Assembly: GCA_040307645.1 (NCBI GenBank) | Contig: JAWRJF010000053.1 | Coordinates: 1-14,394, forward strand | DNA length: 14,394 bases | Reading direction: 5' to 3' | Source of the DNA: JAVXAG01 sp040307645 | GTDB taxonomy: Bacteria; Bacillota; Clostridia; Peptostreptococcales; Anaerovoracaceae | Part shown: positions 1-6,690 of the stretch, in pieces | How positions within the stretch are numbered: position 1 is the stretch's first letter | Layout of the letters: every line of letters starts with the position of its first letter | The notes under the pieces: generated by a model | Told to the model about the DNA's origin: nothing | Databases searched by the model: none | Seen by the model: the letters and a program-made list of their open reading frames with translations, nothing else | Translations under genes and position numbers: made by a program

Positions 1-139
1 CATAATGCATACCTCCGTTCTGTTGGGTTTAGTCACTATAATTGTAACTGAGATTGCACTTATGCTCAATTTTTTTATACTAAAAAATGCTGGTGAAGGT
101 GAAAATTAATTTCACCACCCCAACATTTATTATAGAGCC
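1..139 (-). mobile_element. End of an insertion sequence (ISL3-like) running off the left edge
   Basis: Read on the minus strand from 139, the sequence begins GGCTCT-N6-AATGTTGGGGTG (139 down to 116). The same motif recurs at 14259-14282 with identical spacing and about 20 of 24 matching positions. Both copies also share ATAAAAAAATTGA further inside (here 66-78). A GGCTCT tip with a GGGGTG inner block resembles, from memory, terminal repeats of ISL3-family elements; the family name is an inference. Inside the tip are a 7-bp hairpin (98-104 with 110-116), a minus-strand promoter (41-69), and GGAGG (complement of 12-16) eight bases before an ATG at 3-1. That is the layout of an IS end followed by its transposase, but only the start codon is visible, so no protein evidence exists here. 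A second ATG at 10-8 is too close to the RBS to be favoured. Confidence 0.55.
41..69 (-). promoter_or_regulatory. Minus-strand sigma-A promoter reading off the left edge
   Basis: On the minus strand TTGAGC (69-64) is followed after exactly 17 bases by TACAAT (46-41), a good vegetative promoter. A GGAGG ribosome site (16-12) lies about 25 bases downstream, eight bases before ATG at 3-1. It probably drives the transposase of the partial insertion sequence. Confidence 0.6.
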
Positions 140-182
140 TGTTTTTTTAAATCTATAAAAATCAGAAATTTCAGAGGAAAAT

Positions 183-223
183 GTAACAAAGTTACTTAAA
201 AAGTATCCTTCATATGGTATAAT
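183..223 (+). promoter_or_regulatory. Rubrerythrin promoter with overlapping palindrome
   Basis: An extended -10 element, TG-G-TATAAT (215-223), lies 32 bases before the rubrerythrin start. The best -35 at 17-bp spacing is CTTAAA (195-200), which is weak and consistent with reliance on the extended -10. A perfect inverted repeat, GTAAC-AAA-GTTAC (183-195), overlaps the -35 region and is placed where a repressor would act. It does not match the PerR, Fur or Rex consensus sequences I know. Confidence 0.6.
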
Positions 224-255
224 GTGATAAACATATAAAGATGGAGGTTTCTAAA

Positions 256-921
256 ATGGGAAAATGGCGTTGTTCAGTATGTGGTTATGTTCATGAAGGT
301 GAGATGAAAGAAGGGTTTAACTGCCCAGTTTGCAAACAACCGGCATCTGCCTTTGAAAAAATTGAAGAAGAGCCAAACAATAATGGAAATAAATATGCAG
401 GAACAAAGACAGAAAAAAATCTGATGGAAGCATTTGCAGGAGAATCACAGGCTAGAAATAAATATACATATTTCGCAGCTATTGCACAAAACGAAGGTTT
501 TAATCAGTTGGAAGAGATATTCTTAAAGACTGCAAGAAACGAACAAGAGCATGCAAGAATTTGGTTCCAGGAATTGGGACACCTTGGAAAAACAGATCAG
601 AATTTACTAGCTGCAGCTGAAGGTGAGAATTACGAATGGACAGACATGTATGCAACTTTTGCAAAGGATGCAGATGAAGAAGGTTTCCCTGACTTGGCTG
701 AGAAATTCAGAAAGGTAGCGAAAATTGAAAAAGCACATGAAGAGAGATATAGAGCACTTCTAAAGAATTTAGAGAAGCAGCAGGTGTTTGAAAAAGGCGA
801 AGAAGCAATGTGGGAATGTAGAATATGCGGACATCTTGTTATCGGCAAAAAAGCACCTGAGGTGTGTCCAGTATGCAGCTACTCAAAAAGTTATTTTGAA
901 ATAAGAAAAGAAAATTACTAA
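256..921 (+). CDS. rbr: Rubrerythrin with rubredoxin domains at both ends
   Basis: A cytoplasmic diiron protein of 221 residues that, in this family, reduces hydrogen peroxide using electrons passed through rubredoxin-type iron centres, protecting anaerobes from oxygen. The N-terminal rubredoxin-like module has C6xxC9 and C23xxC26. The ferritin-like four-helix domain spans about 49-178, with E63, E96xxH99, E124/E127 and E158xxH161 as likely iron ligands. The C-terminal rubredoxin has C188xxC191 and C204xxC207. Classical rubrerythrin has only the C-terminal module and 'reverse' rubrerythrin only the N-terminal one, so carrying both is less usual. The start at 256 is chosen over the in-frame ATG at 241 because GGAGG (243-247) lies within the first codons of the longer form and is 8 bases before 256. 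It appears monocistronic, with its own promoter and a downstream hairpin. The family call is secure; the electron donor is unknown. Confidence 0.95.
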   Translation: MGKWRCSVCGYVHEGEMKEGFNCPVCKQPASAFEKIEEEPNNNGNKYAGTKTEKNLMEAFAGESQARNKYTYFAAIAQNEGFNQLEEIFLKTARNEQEHARIWFQELGHLGKTDQNLLAAAEGENYEWTDMYATFAKDADEEGFPDLAEKFRKVAKIEKAHEERYRALLKNLEKQQVFEKGEEAMWECRICGHLVIGKKAPEVCPVCSYSKSYFEIRKENY

Positions 922-951
922 AAATAAAATAATCACTGGTTGATGGTAATA

Positions 952-1017
952 ATGCTATCCTTTAGATCGACTAAGATTCAATGCTATAGTCTTTTAGAGG
1001 ATAGCATTTATTATTTT
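952..1017 (+). terminator. Nested hairpin terminator after rubrerythrin
   Basis: ATGCTATCCT (952-961) pairs perfectly with AGGATAGCAT (998-1007), and TTATTATTTT follows. Inside the long loop a second stem forms between GACTA (969-973) and TAGTC (987-991). The loop also repeats AATGCTAT (980-987), identical to the start of the outer stem. The T tract is interrupted, so termination may be partial. The bifurcated shape would also suit a structured RNA 3' end. Confidence 0.55.
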
Positions 1018-1023
1018 GATTTA

Positions 1024-1052
1024 GCATAAGATATATATGTCCGCCATATATT
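1024..1052 (+). promoter_or_regulatory. Sigma-E-type sporulation promoter for yqfC
   Basis: GCATAAG (1024-1030) and CATATATT (1045-1052) are separated by 14 bases. They match the mother-cell sigma-E pattern as I know it from Bacillus (about GMATAWT, 14 bases, CATACANT), with one mismatch in each box. Transcription would begin near 1059, before the RBS at 1073-1083. In B. subtilis yqfC and yqfD belong to the sigma-E regulon, so motif and context agree. No good sigma-A promoter is seen in this gap. Confidence 0.65.
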
Positions 1053-1086
1053 TAATAAATAGATATAGGCATAAGGCGGTGATAAA

Positions 1087-1365
1087 GTGTCTGCAAAAAA
1101 TGAGTTCTTGTTTGATTTTGGAATTTCTATGCCAAGAATCTTAGTGGCAGCAAATACTGCGGTATTAGATAATGTGAAAAAAATAGTAATGATAAGTGAT
1201 AATTCTATTGTTGTAGATAATGGAAAAGGCTATACAACTTTAAAAGGACGAAATTTTATAATTACTGAGATTTGCGACGGAAGGATGTTGGTGGAGGGTG
1301 AAATCCAGGGAATTGAGTTTTACAAATCATTATTTGAGAATAAAGATAGAGGGATATCGGATTGA
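1087..1365 (+). CDS. yqfC: Sporulation protein YqfC
   Basis: A 92-residue protein of the YabP/YqfC family. These are small beta-rich proteins made in the mother cell during endospore formation; the molecular role is not established. The length matches B. subtilis YqfC (about 93 residues). The family pattern is visible: an N-terminal segment, then short hydrophobic strands, and VEGEIQGIEF near the end. The start is GTG at 1087, preceded by AAGGCGGTGAT (1073-1083), an almost perfect match to the 16S anti-SD complement with one substitution. A sigma-E-like promoter lies 35 bases upstream of the RBS stretch. The last 68 bases overlap the 5' end of yqfD in another frame, so the two are probably translationally coupled. 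The identification rests on family resemblance plus the diagnostic neighbours yqfD and phoH. Confidence 0.85.
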   Translation: MSAKNEFLFDFGISMPRILVAANTAVLDNVKKIVMISDNSIVVDNGKGYTTLKGRNFIITEICDGRMLVEGEIQGIEFYKSLFENKDRGISD

Positions 1366-2539
1366 TAGGATTCTTACGAAAGCTATAGAAAAAAATATAG
1401 TGTTAAGGAATCTAAAACATCTAAGAGATACAGAAATAGAAGTTTTAGTAAGCAAGGAAGACTATAACAAGTTAAAAAAATTAACCAAGAATAACTATAA
1501 AATTACTATAATCGAAGAAAAAGGAGTAACACCAAGAGTAAGAAGTATATTGAAAAACAAAATGGCTATAGTAGGGATATGCATATTTATAGCTGTTATA
1601 GTTTTACAAAACATGTTCGTTACAGAAATAAATATAATTGGATATAAAAGTATACCTGAGGAGGATATACGTAAAGTTTTAAAGGAAGAGGGGCTATATG
1701 AGGGGTGTTATAAAAACTTTAATTGTGATAAACTAGAAAAAAAGCTCTTTGAGCGTTTTGACAATATTGTATGGGCCAAAGTTGCATATGAGGGTAGATA
1801 TGTAGAAGTAGCAATTACGGAAAGCAAGAAAATAGAGAAAAAAGAAATAGATGAGGATATCCCATGTGACATTGTTGCAGATAGGAGTTGCTATATAAGC
1901 GAGATTTTTCCATATAAAGGAGTAGCAGTTGTCGAGCCTAATGATTATGTAAAAAAGGGTCAGGTTATTATTTCTGGTGTTGTTCCTATTGAGAGTACAG
2001 CCTATGGAACTGAGTTTGAAAAAATGAAGGAGTTCTTTGTTCATGCTCAAGGTATAGTAAAGGCAAAAATTCCATACTCTAAAACTTTTTCTATAGAGAA
2101 AACAAAGAAAATAAGGGAGAAAACAGGGAAAAAAACTTTTGGAGTTGTTATAGAGGCTTTTGGTAAAAACATAGACCTATCAAGGTTGGGTGGCATATTA
2201 GGGAACTACGAAAAAGCAAAAATAGAAGATAAAAAAATAATAGACATAAAAGTCCCATTTCCATTAAAAATAACTTTCAGGACAATAAATGAAATTACTG
2301 AGAAAAGCTTAGTAGTAAATAAAAAAGAAATTAATAAGCAGGCCAACAAACTTACCAGGCAATGGCTGGAAAAAAAATTGCCTGAAAATGCACAAATTTT
2401 AAATAAAAGTTTGAATTTTTCTATTGAAAAAAATATAATAGAAGTTAGAGTGGTAGTTGAGGTACTACAAGAAATCGGAGAAGAACAGGAGATTGTAATT
2501 GGAGAAGATAACCGAGGAATTGAGGAAGGTCAAGATTGA
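1298..2539 (+). CDS. yqfD: Sporulation membrane protein YqfD
   Basis: A 413-residue sporulation protein of the YqfD family, expected in the mother-cell or forespore-surrounding membrane. The N-terminal cytoplasmic part (about 1-86) carries the family's LRIKIEGY-type opening and IIEEKG near 71. One membrane helix lies at about 89-107. The rest is extracytoplasmic, beginning with a POTRA/FtsQ-like stretch (INIIGYKSIPEEDIRKVLKE, about 111-130). The start is uncertain. GTG at 1298 gives the usual N-terminal length, but GGAGG (1293-1297) abuts it. In-frame TTG at 1313 sits 15 bases from that RBS, and TTG at 1334 is also possible. All choices overlap yqfC, because the conserved core begins near 1325. 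Its own 3' end overlaps phoH by 41 bases. The role in spore formation is known genetically in B. subtilis, not biochemically. Confidence 0.87.
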   Translation: MKSRELSFTNHYLRIKIEGYRIDRILTKAIEKNIVLRNLKHLRDTEIEVLVSKEDYNKLKKLTKNNYKITIIEEKGVTPRVRSILKNKMAIVGICIFIAVIVLQNMFVTEINIIGYKSIPEEDIRKVLKEEGLYEGCYKNFNCDKLEKKLFERFDNIVWAKVAYEGRYVEVAITESKKIEKKEIDEDIPCDIVADRSCYISEIFPYKGVAVVEPNDYVKKGQVIISGVVPIESTAYGTEFEKMKEFFVHAQGIVKAKIPYSKTFSIEKTKKIREKTGKKTFGVVIEAFGKNIDLSRLGGILGNYEKAKIEDKKIIDIKVPFPLKITFRTINEITEKSLVVNKKEINKQANKLTRQWLEKKLPENAQILNKSLNFSIEKNIIEVRVVVEVLQEIGEEQEIVIGEDNRGIEEGQD

Positions 2540-3482
2540 GGATGATATAGACAGAAGAGAATTGTTTGGAAATCTTGATGTTAATTTAAATATAATTCAA
2601 GAAAACACAGGTGTGGATATTTTTCAGAGAGAGGATGCCCTAATACTAAAGGGAGATAAATTAGACCTTACTGAGAGTATACTGACAGAACTTATGAGTA
2701 TTTTAGAGGCTGGAGAGAAACTTGACACCCAGAAGGTAAATTATGTAATTGGCTTGAAGGAGCAGGGATTATCATATAAAGACAGTAACATAAATAAAGA
2801 TATAATCTGCTTTACTCATAGGGGAAAACCATTAAAACCAAAGACAATAGGACAGAAAACCTATGTAAATGCCATTAGGAAGAAGGATATTGTTTTTGGA
2901 ATAGGGCCTGCAGGCACAGGGAAGACTTATATTGCTGTTGCAATGGCTATCAATGCTTTTAAAAACAAACAAGTCCAAAAGATAATACTTGCAAGACCTG
3001 CGGTAGAGGCAGGTGAGAGACTAGGATTTTTGCCTGGAGATCTACAAGAAAAGGTTGACCCATATTTAAGGCCCCTTTATGATGCTCTTTATGATATACT
3101 TGGAAGAGATGCAGCTATGAGGCTTAAAGAGAAAGACATCATAGAAGTAGTTCCTCTGGCATATATGAGAGGAAGGACTTTGGATAATTCTTTTATAATT
3201 CTAGATGAGGCCCAAAATACTACTAGAGAACAGATGAAAATGTTTTTGACTAGAATGGGTTTTGGCTCTAAAGTAGTAGTCACTGGCGACGTTACCCAAA
3301 TTGATTTGCCTAGAGGGAAAAAATCAGGACTTGTGGAAGCAACTCGAGTTTTAAAAAATGTTAAGGAAATAGATTTTTGTTATTTGCGGGATGTGGATGT
3401 AGTGAGACATGAGCTCGTAAAAGAGATTATCAATGCCTATGATGCATTCTATAAAAAATTCCCGGAAGAATTAGAAGAGTAG
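2499..3482 (+). CDS. phoH: PhoH-family ATPase
   Basis: A cytoplasmic P-loop ATPase of 327 residues, close to the 319 of B. subtilis PhoH. Walker A is GPAGTGKT at 136-143 and Walker B is FIILDE with D236/E237. A sensor-like VVTGD motif follows near 258. The N-terminal 100 residues resemble the KH-like RNA-binding part of the family. PhoH proteins are linked to RNA metabolism, and the constant neighbour ybeY (an rRNA endonuclease) supports that; the exact reaction is not settled. The start is TTG at 2499, chosen because AGGAG (2487-2491) precedes it by 7 bases and the length fits. A second TTG at 2520 has a poorly spaced RBS. It overlaps yqfD by 41 bases and is followed after 10 bases by ybeY. 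The pgpH gene that follows phoH in Bacillus is missing. Confidence 0.95.
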   Translation: MEKITEELRKVKIEDDIDRRELFGNLDVNLNIIQENTGVDIFQREDALILKGDKLDLTESILTELMSILEAGEKLDTQKVNYVIGLKEQGLSYKDSNINKDIICFTHRGKPLKPKTIGQKTYVNAIRKKDIVFGIGPAGTGKTYIAVAMAINAFKNKQVQKIILARPAVEAGERLGFLPGDLQEKVDPYLRPLYDALYDILGRDAAMRLKEKDIIEVVPLAYMRGRTLDNSFIILDEAQNTTREQMKMFLTRMGFGSKVVVTGDVTQIDLPRGKKSGLVEATRVLKNVKEIDFCYLRDVDVVRHELVKEIINAYDAFYKKFPEELEE

Positions 3483-3492
3483 GAAGTGCAGA

Positions 3493-3948
3493 ATGAATAT
3501 TATTTTTGATGAAGGACAAGTTGTAGAAAATGATGTGCTGGAACTTATGACAAAGGCGGCAACCTATGCTATTGAATTTGAGAAAATTGATACAGAAAGA
3601 ACAGAGATAAGTGTTTCTTTTGTGGAGGCAGAAGAAATAAAGGATTTGAACTGCCAATATAGAAATATTGACAAGGTTACGGATGTCCTTTCTTTTCCTC
3701 AGTTTGAAGATTTAAACGATCTACCTGAAGAGGGGGAGCTTTTTTTAGGCGATGTGGTAATTTGCAAAGAGAGAGCCGAGGAACAGGCCAAAGAGTTTGG
3801 GCATTCTTTTAAGAGAGAGATAATATATTTGTTTGTTCATAGTGTTTTGCATTTAGTAGGATATGATCATATGGATGAAGAAGATAAGACAGAGATGAGA
3901 AAGCAAGAAGAAATAATTATGTCTCATATTGGGTTAGAAAGGAAATGA
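3493..3948 (+). CDS. ybeY: Endoribonuclease YbeY
   Basis: A zinc-dependent endoribonuclease of 151 residues, the usual length, involved in 16S rRNA 3' end maturation and 70S ribosome quality control. The zinc motif HxxxHLxGYDH is complete, with H116, H120 and H126. The upstream segment DKVTDVLSFPQ and the LGDVVIC strand are also characteristic. The start ATG has AGGAAG about 5-10 bases upstream. It sits 10 bases after phoH and its stop is one base before cdd, so it is firmly inside the operon. Its grouping with Era, which binds the 3' end of 16S rRNA, places two 30S-maturation factors together. Confidence 0.97.
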   Translation: MNIIFDEGQVVENDVLELMTKAATYAIEFEKIDTERTEISVSFVEAEEIKDLNCQYRNIDKVTDVLSFPQFEDLNDLPEEGELFLGDVVICKERAEEQAKEFGHSFKREIIYLFVHSVLHLVGYDHMDEEDKTEMRKQEEIIMSHIGLERK

Positions 3949-3949
3949 T

Positions 3950-4330
3950 ATGATGGAGTATAAAGAACTTTATAAAAAAGCAGTGGAGGCTATGCCTAAT
4001 GCTTATGCACCTTTTTCAAAATTCAAGGTAGGTGCAGCTTTATTAACGAAAACGGGAGAAGTGTTTACAGGAGTCAACGTAGAAAACTCTTCTTATGGTG
4101 GAACTATTTGTGCGGAAAGGACAGCTTTTGTAAAAGCTATATCAGAAGGTTTTAGAGAATTTGAAGCATTAGCTGTAGTTACGTCGGAGGGATTTGGATG
4201 GCCTTGTGGAATTTGCAGACAGTTTATGTTTGAGTTTTCACCAGAGCTTAAAGTAATAAGCGGTCCAGATGAGGATAACCTAAAAATATATCAGCTGAAT
4301 GAGTTGTTACCGGAAGGATTTAAATTATGA
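3950..4330 (+). CDS. cdd: Cytidine deaminase
   Basis: A pyrimidine-salvage enzyme that hydrolyses cytidine and deoxycytidine to the uridine forms. At 126 residues it is the short homotetrameric type. The zinc site is complete: C54-A-E56 within TICAERTAF supplies one ligand and the catalytic glutamate, and PC86GIC89RQ supplies the others. The nucleoside-binding segment NVENSSYGGT (43-52) is present. Two adjacent ATGs (3950 and 3953) follow AAAGGA (3938-3943); either could serve, and they differ by one methionine. It begins one base after the ybeY stop and overlaps era by 4 bases (ATGA), so translation is coupled. The diacylglycerol/undecaprenol kinase gene dgkA, usually between ybeY and cdd, is absent. 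Confidence 0.95.
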   Translation: MMEYKELYKKAVEAMPNAYAPFSKFKVGAALLTKTGEVFTGVNVENSSYGGTICAERTAFVKAISEGFREFEALAVVTSEGFGWPCGICRQFMFEFSPELKVISGPDEDNLKIYQLNELLPEGFKL

Positions 4331-5226
4331 TGAAATCAGGTTTTATTGGTATTATTGGAAGACCAAATGTTGGTAAGTCAACTCTACTTAACTCAATTTT
4401 AGGTGAAAAAATTGCTATTACTACGGACAAGCCACAAACTACGAGAAACAGTATAAGAGGCATTTATACAGAGATGAATGATGATGGGCTTGCAGAATGT
4501 CAAATGGTTTTTATAGATACGCCTGGTATACATAAGGGCAGAAATAAACTAGGAAATGCTATGACAGAAATGGCTATTAACACTTTTAAAGAGGTTGAAG
4601 TTATTCTTTTCTTAGTAGATGGGAATATTAATAAAGGCCCTGGTGATAAGTATATACTTGATATGATTAAGGAATTAGATACTCCTAAAATATTAATTAT
4701 TAATAAAATAGATAAAATGTTACCTGACGAGTTTAAAGAGATTTATGATGACTACCAATCTATGGGGGTATTTGATGAGATTTTTGGGACTTCTGCTATA
4801 AACGGAAAGAATGTGCCTGAACTTATTAATAGGATAAAAGACTTTTTAGAAGAAGGTCCTATGTACTTTCCGGAGGATATGATCACAGACCATCCTGAAA
4901 GATTTATTGTAAGCGAAATAATAAGGGAAAAGGTTTTGATGTATCTAGATGAAGAAATTCCTCATGGAGTAGCTGTAGAAATAGAAAGCTTTAAAGAAGA
5001 AACTAATATAACTAGAATTGGAGCAGTAATATATTGTGAAAGGAAATCTCACAAAGGAATTATTATAGGTAAACAAGGTAAAAAACTAAAAGGAATTGGA
5101 AAGACTGCAAGACTTGAAATGGAAGCTCTTCTTGGCACAAAGGTTTATCTTGAACTTTGGGTAAAGGTTAAAGAAAACTGGAGAGACAATGATTTTGCAC
5201 TTTCTAATTTTGGTTATAAGGAATAG
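4327..5226 (+). CDS. era: GTPase Era
   Basis: An essential GTPase that binds the 3' end of 16S rRNA and checks 30S subunit assembly, at the membrane or in the cytoplasm. The 299 residues hold the full set of motifs: G1 GRPNVGKS (11-18), a G2 region at about 31-45, G3 DTPG (64-67) and G4 NKID (126-129). A C-terminal type II KH domain carries GKQG at 248-251 and ends in the family's ELWVKVKENWR segment. The start ATG at 4327 overlaps the cdd stop and has GGAAGGA (4312-4318) at good spacing. A second ATG follows at once at 4330. recO begins 2 bases after its stop. Confidence 0.97.
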   Translation: MMKSGFIGIIGRPNVGKSTLLNSILGEKIAITTDKPQTTRNSIRGIYTEMNDDGLAECQMVFIDTPGIHKGRNKLGNAMTEMAINTFKEVEVILFLVDGNINKGPGDKYILDMIKELDTPKILIINKIDKMLPDEFKEIYDDYQSMGVFDEIFGTSAINGKNVPELINRIKDFLEEGPMYFPEDMITDHPERFIVSEIIREKVLMYLDEEIPHGVAVEIESFKEETNITRIGAVIYCERKSHKGIIIGKQGKKLKGIGKTARLEMEALLGTKVYLELWVKVKENWRDNDFALSNFGYKE

Positions 5227-5228
5227 AT

Positions 5229-5978
5229 ATGTTTATTAGTACAGAAGGTATCATCTTAAAACAGGTAAAAGCAACATCAGGTATTAGGATGGTTCTTTTG
5301 TTTTCAAAAAAATATGGTAAAATCAGTGCGAGTACCACGGCTAATGAAAAGGGTAGAACTAAAACTGCCCTGGCTATGAGACCGTTTACTTATGGAAATT
5401 ATGAGATTTTTAAGAATAGGTCATATTATAATATAAATAGTGCAGACGTAATAAAAAGCTATTACGGAATAGGAGAAGATATTGATAAATATATGTGCAG
5501 TTCTTATGTACTTGAATTAACGGATAAATTTCTTGTTGAAGAACAGCCAAATCCTAAGTTATTCAATCTTGTAATAGATTTTTTCGAAAGCATAGAAAGG
5601 AGAACGAAAAAACACGAAACTTTAGTATTGGCATATGAGATTAAAGCTTTGAAAATACTGGGCTTTTTACCCCAAGTTAATCAGTGCGCGTGTTGTGGTA
5701 AAGAGAGTATTGATAAATACTTTAGCATAACGGAAGGCGGAATGTTATGCAATGATTGCTATAACGATAATAATAATGATAGATTGATTTGTAACGTAGA
5801 TTTTGGTATAGTAGATATAATAAAATATTTTAATGACAATCCCGTAAAAGCATTGGAAAAATTGGCTTTAGATGATGAGGTATGTAGGAAACTACAAAGA
5901 ATAATAAAAAAATATATGGCTTATCATCTTGATATTAATAATTTGAAGAGCGAAAGTTTCTTTGAAGGGAAATTTTGA
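5229..5978 (+). CDS. recO: DNA repair protein RecO
   Basis: A recombination mediator that works with RecR (and RecF) to load RecA on SSB-coated single-stranded DNA and to anneal strands. The 249 residues fit the family. The N-terminal OB-fold opens with the typical STEGIILKQVKAT segment and continues to about 80. A helical domain follows, containing a zinc site, C153AxC156 and C174NDC177. RBS AAGGAA overlaps the end of era, and ATG lies 2 bases after the era stop. Its own stop falls just before the RBS of the next gene. The era-recO order is conserved in Firmicutes. Confidence 0.95.
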   Translation: MFISTEGIILKQVKATSGIRMVLLFSKKYGKISASTTANEKGRTKTALAMRPFTYGNYEIFKNRSYYNINSADVIKSYYGIGEDIDKYMCSSYVLELTDKFLVEEQPNPKLFNLVIDFFESIERRTKKHETLVLAYEIKALKILGFLPQVNQCACCGKESIDKYFSITEGGMLCNDCYNDNNNDRLICNVDFGIVDIIKYFNDNPVKALEKLALDDEVCRKLQRIIKKYMAYHLDINNLKSESFFEGKF

Positions 5979-5989
5979 GGAGGTTAATT

Positions 5990-6652
5990 ATGGAGATTAC
6001 TTTAGAAAAAATTGAATTAGTCAAAGACAGAACGGGTGTGACTTATAAAGAAGCCAAAGAGGCTTTAGAAGAAGCTAATGGTAATGTTGTCGATGCAATA
6101 ATTGCAATCGAAGAAGCTGTAGATTTAAAAGAAAACAAAACCATTGGCAAAAAAAGTGAAGAATTAATAGCTAAAATGAAAGAAATAGTTAAAAAAGGTA
6201 ATATTTCTAAAATTGTGGTTACTAAAGACAATGAAACACTTATTAATATCCCGCTTAGTGTAGGGGTTCTTGGTACTTTTGTCGCTCCTTGGGGGATGAT
6301 TGCAGGAGTTGTTGCAGCTTTTGGGTTTAAGTGTCAGATACACTTTTATAAAGACGATGGTTCAATAATCGATTTGACAGAAAAGGCTGAAGACATATAC
6401 GAAGAGGCTAAAGATAAAGGTTTCGAAGTATATGATGATTTAAAAGAAAAAGCCCCTGGAGTTTATGATGACATAATGGAGAAGGGCACAAAAACATTCT
6501 ACACAATAAAAGAAAAGTTTAAAGAAAAGAAAAAGGATGTAGAAGAAGAGATGGATTTTGGTCAGCATGAAGACGATTCTTGTAGTGAAGGATGCTGTTC
6601 AGATTGTGACTGTGGCCAATTCCAGGGTGAATCAGATAAAAAAGAAATATAA
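5990..6652 (+). CDS. DUF4342 protein with UBA-like N-terminus and cysteine-rich tail
   Basis: A 220-residue protein of unknown function. Residues 1-45 resemble the UBA-like fold seen at the N-terminus of EF-Ts and NAC (TGVTYKEAKEALEEANGNVV). Residues about 60-120 match the DUF4342 pattern, with a basic helix, beta strands and a glycine-rich hydrophobic stretch (IPLSVGVLGTFVAPWGMIAG, 87-106) that may contact membrane. Four imperfect 11-residue units follow (136-146, 147-157, 158-168, 169-179), with an aromatic near the start of each and many Lys/Glu, suggesting an amphipathic helix. The tail carries five cysteines (C198, C202, C203, C206, C208). ATG at 5990 is chosen because GAGGAGG (5977-5983) lies 6 bases upstream; the longer in-frame TTG at 5975 would put that RBS inside the gene. 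It is 11 bases after recO, in the place between recO and glycyl-tRNA synthetase. No function is assigned. Confidence 0.8.
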   Translation: MEITLEKIELVKDRTGVTYKEAKEALEEANGNVVDAIIAIEEAVDLKENKTIGKKSEELIAKMKEIVKKGNISKIVVTKDNETLINIPLSVGVLGTFVAPWGMIAGVVAAFGFKCQIHFYKDDGSIIDLTEKAEDIYEEAKDKGFEVYDDLKEKAPGVYDDIMEKGTKTFYTIKEKFKEKKKDVEEEMDFGQHEDDSCSEGCCSDCDCGQFQGESDKKEI

Positions 6653-6690
6653 GAACTAAAAATATTAGAAATGGTAGGTTAAATCAAAGA

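Noticed and set aside
98..116. Rho-independent terminator from the GGTGAAA/TTTCACC hairpin
   Set aside because: No T tract follows directly on either strand; it is better treated as an inverted repeat within the IS end.
241..255. Start of rubrerythrin at the upstream ATG
   Set aside because: The only good RBS (GGAGG, 243-247) would then lie inside the gene; it is ideally placed for the ATG at 256, which also gives the normal rubredoxin N-terminus.
6653..6690. T-box leader for glyQS
   Set aside because: The gap is only 38 bases and lacks the T-box sequence and specifier hairpin.
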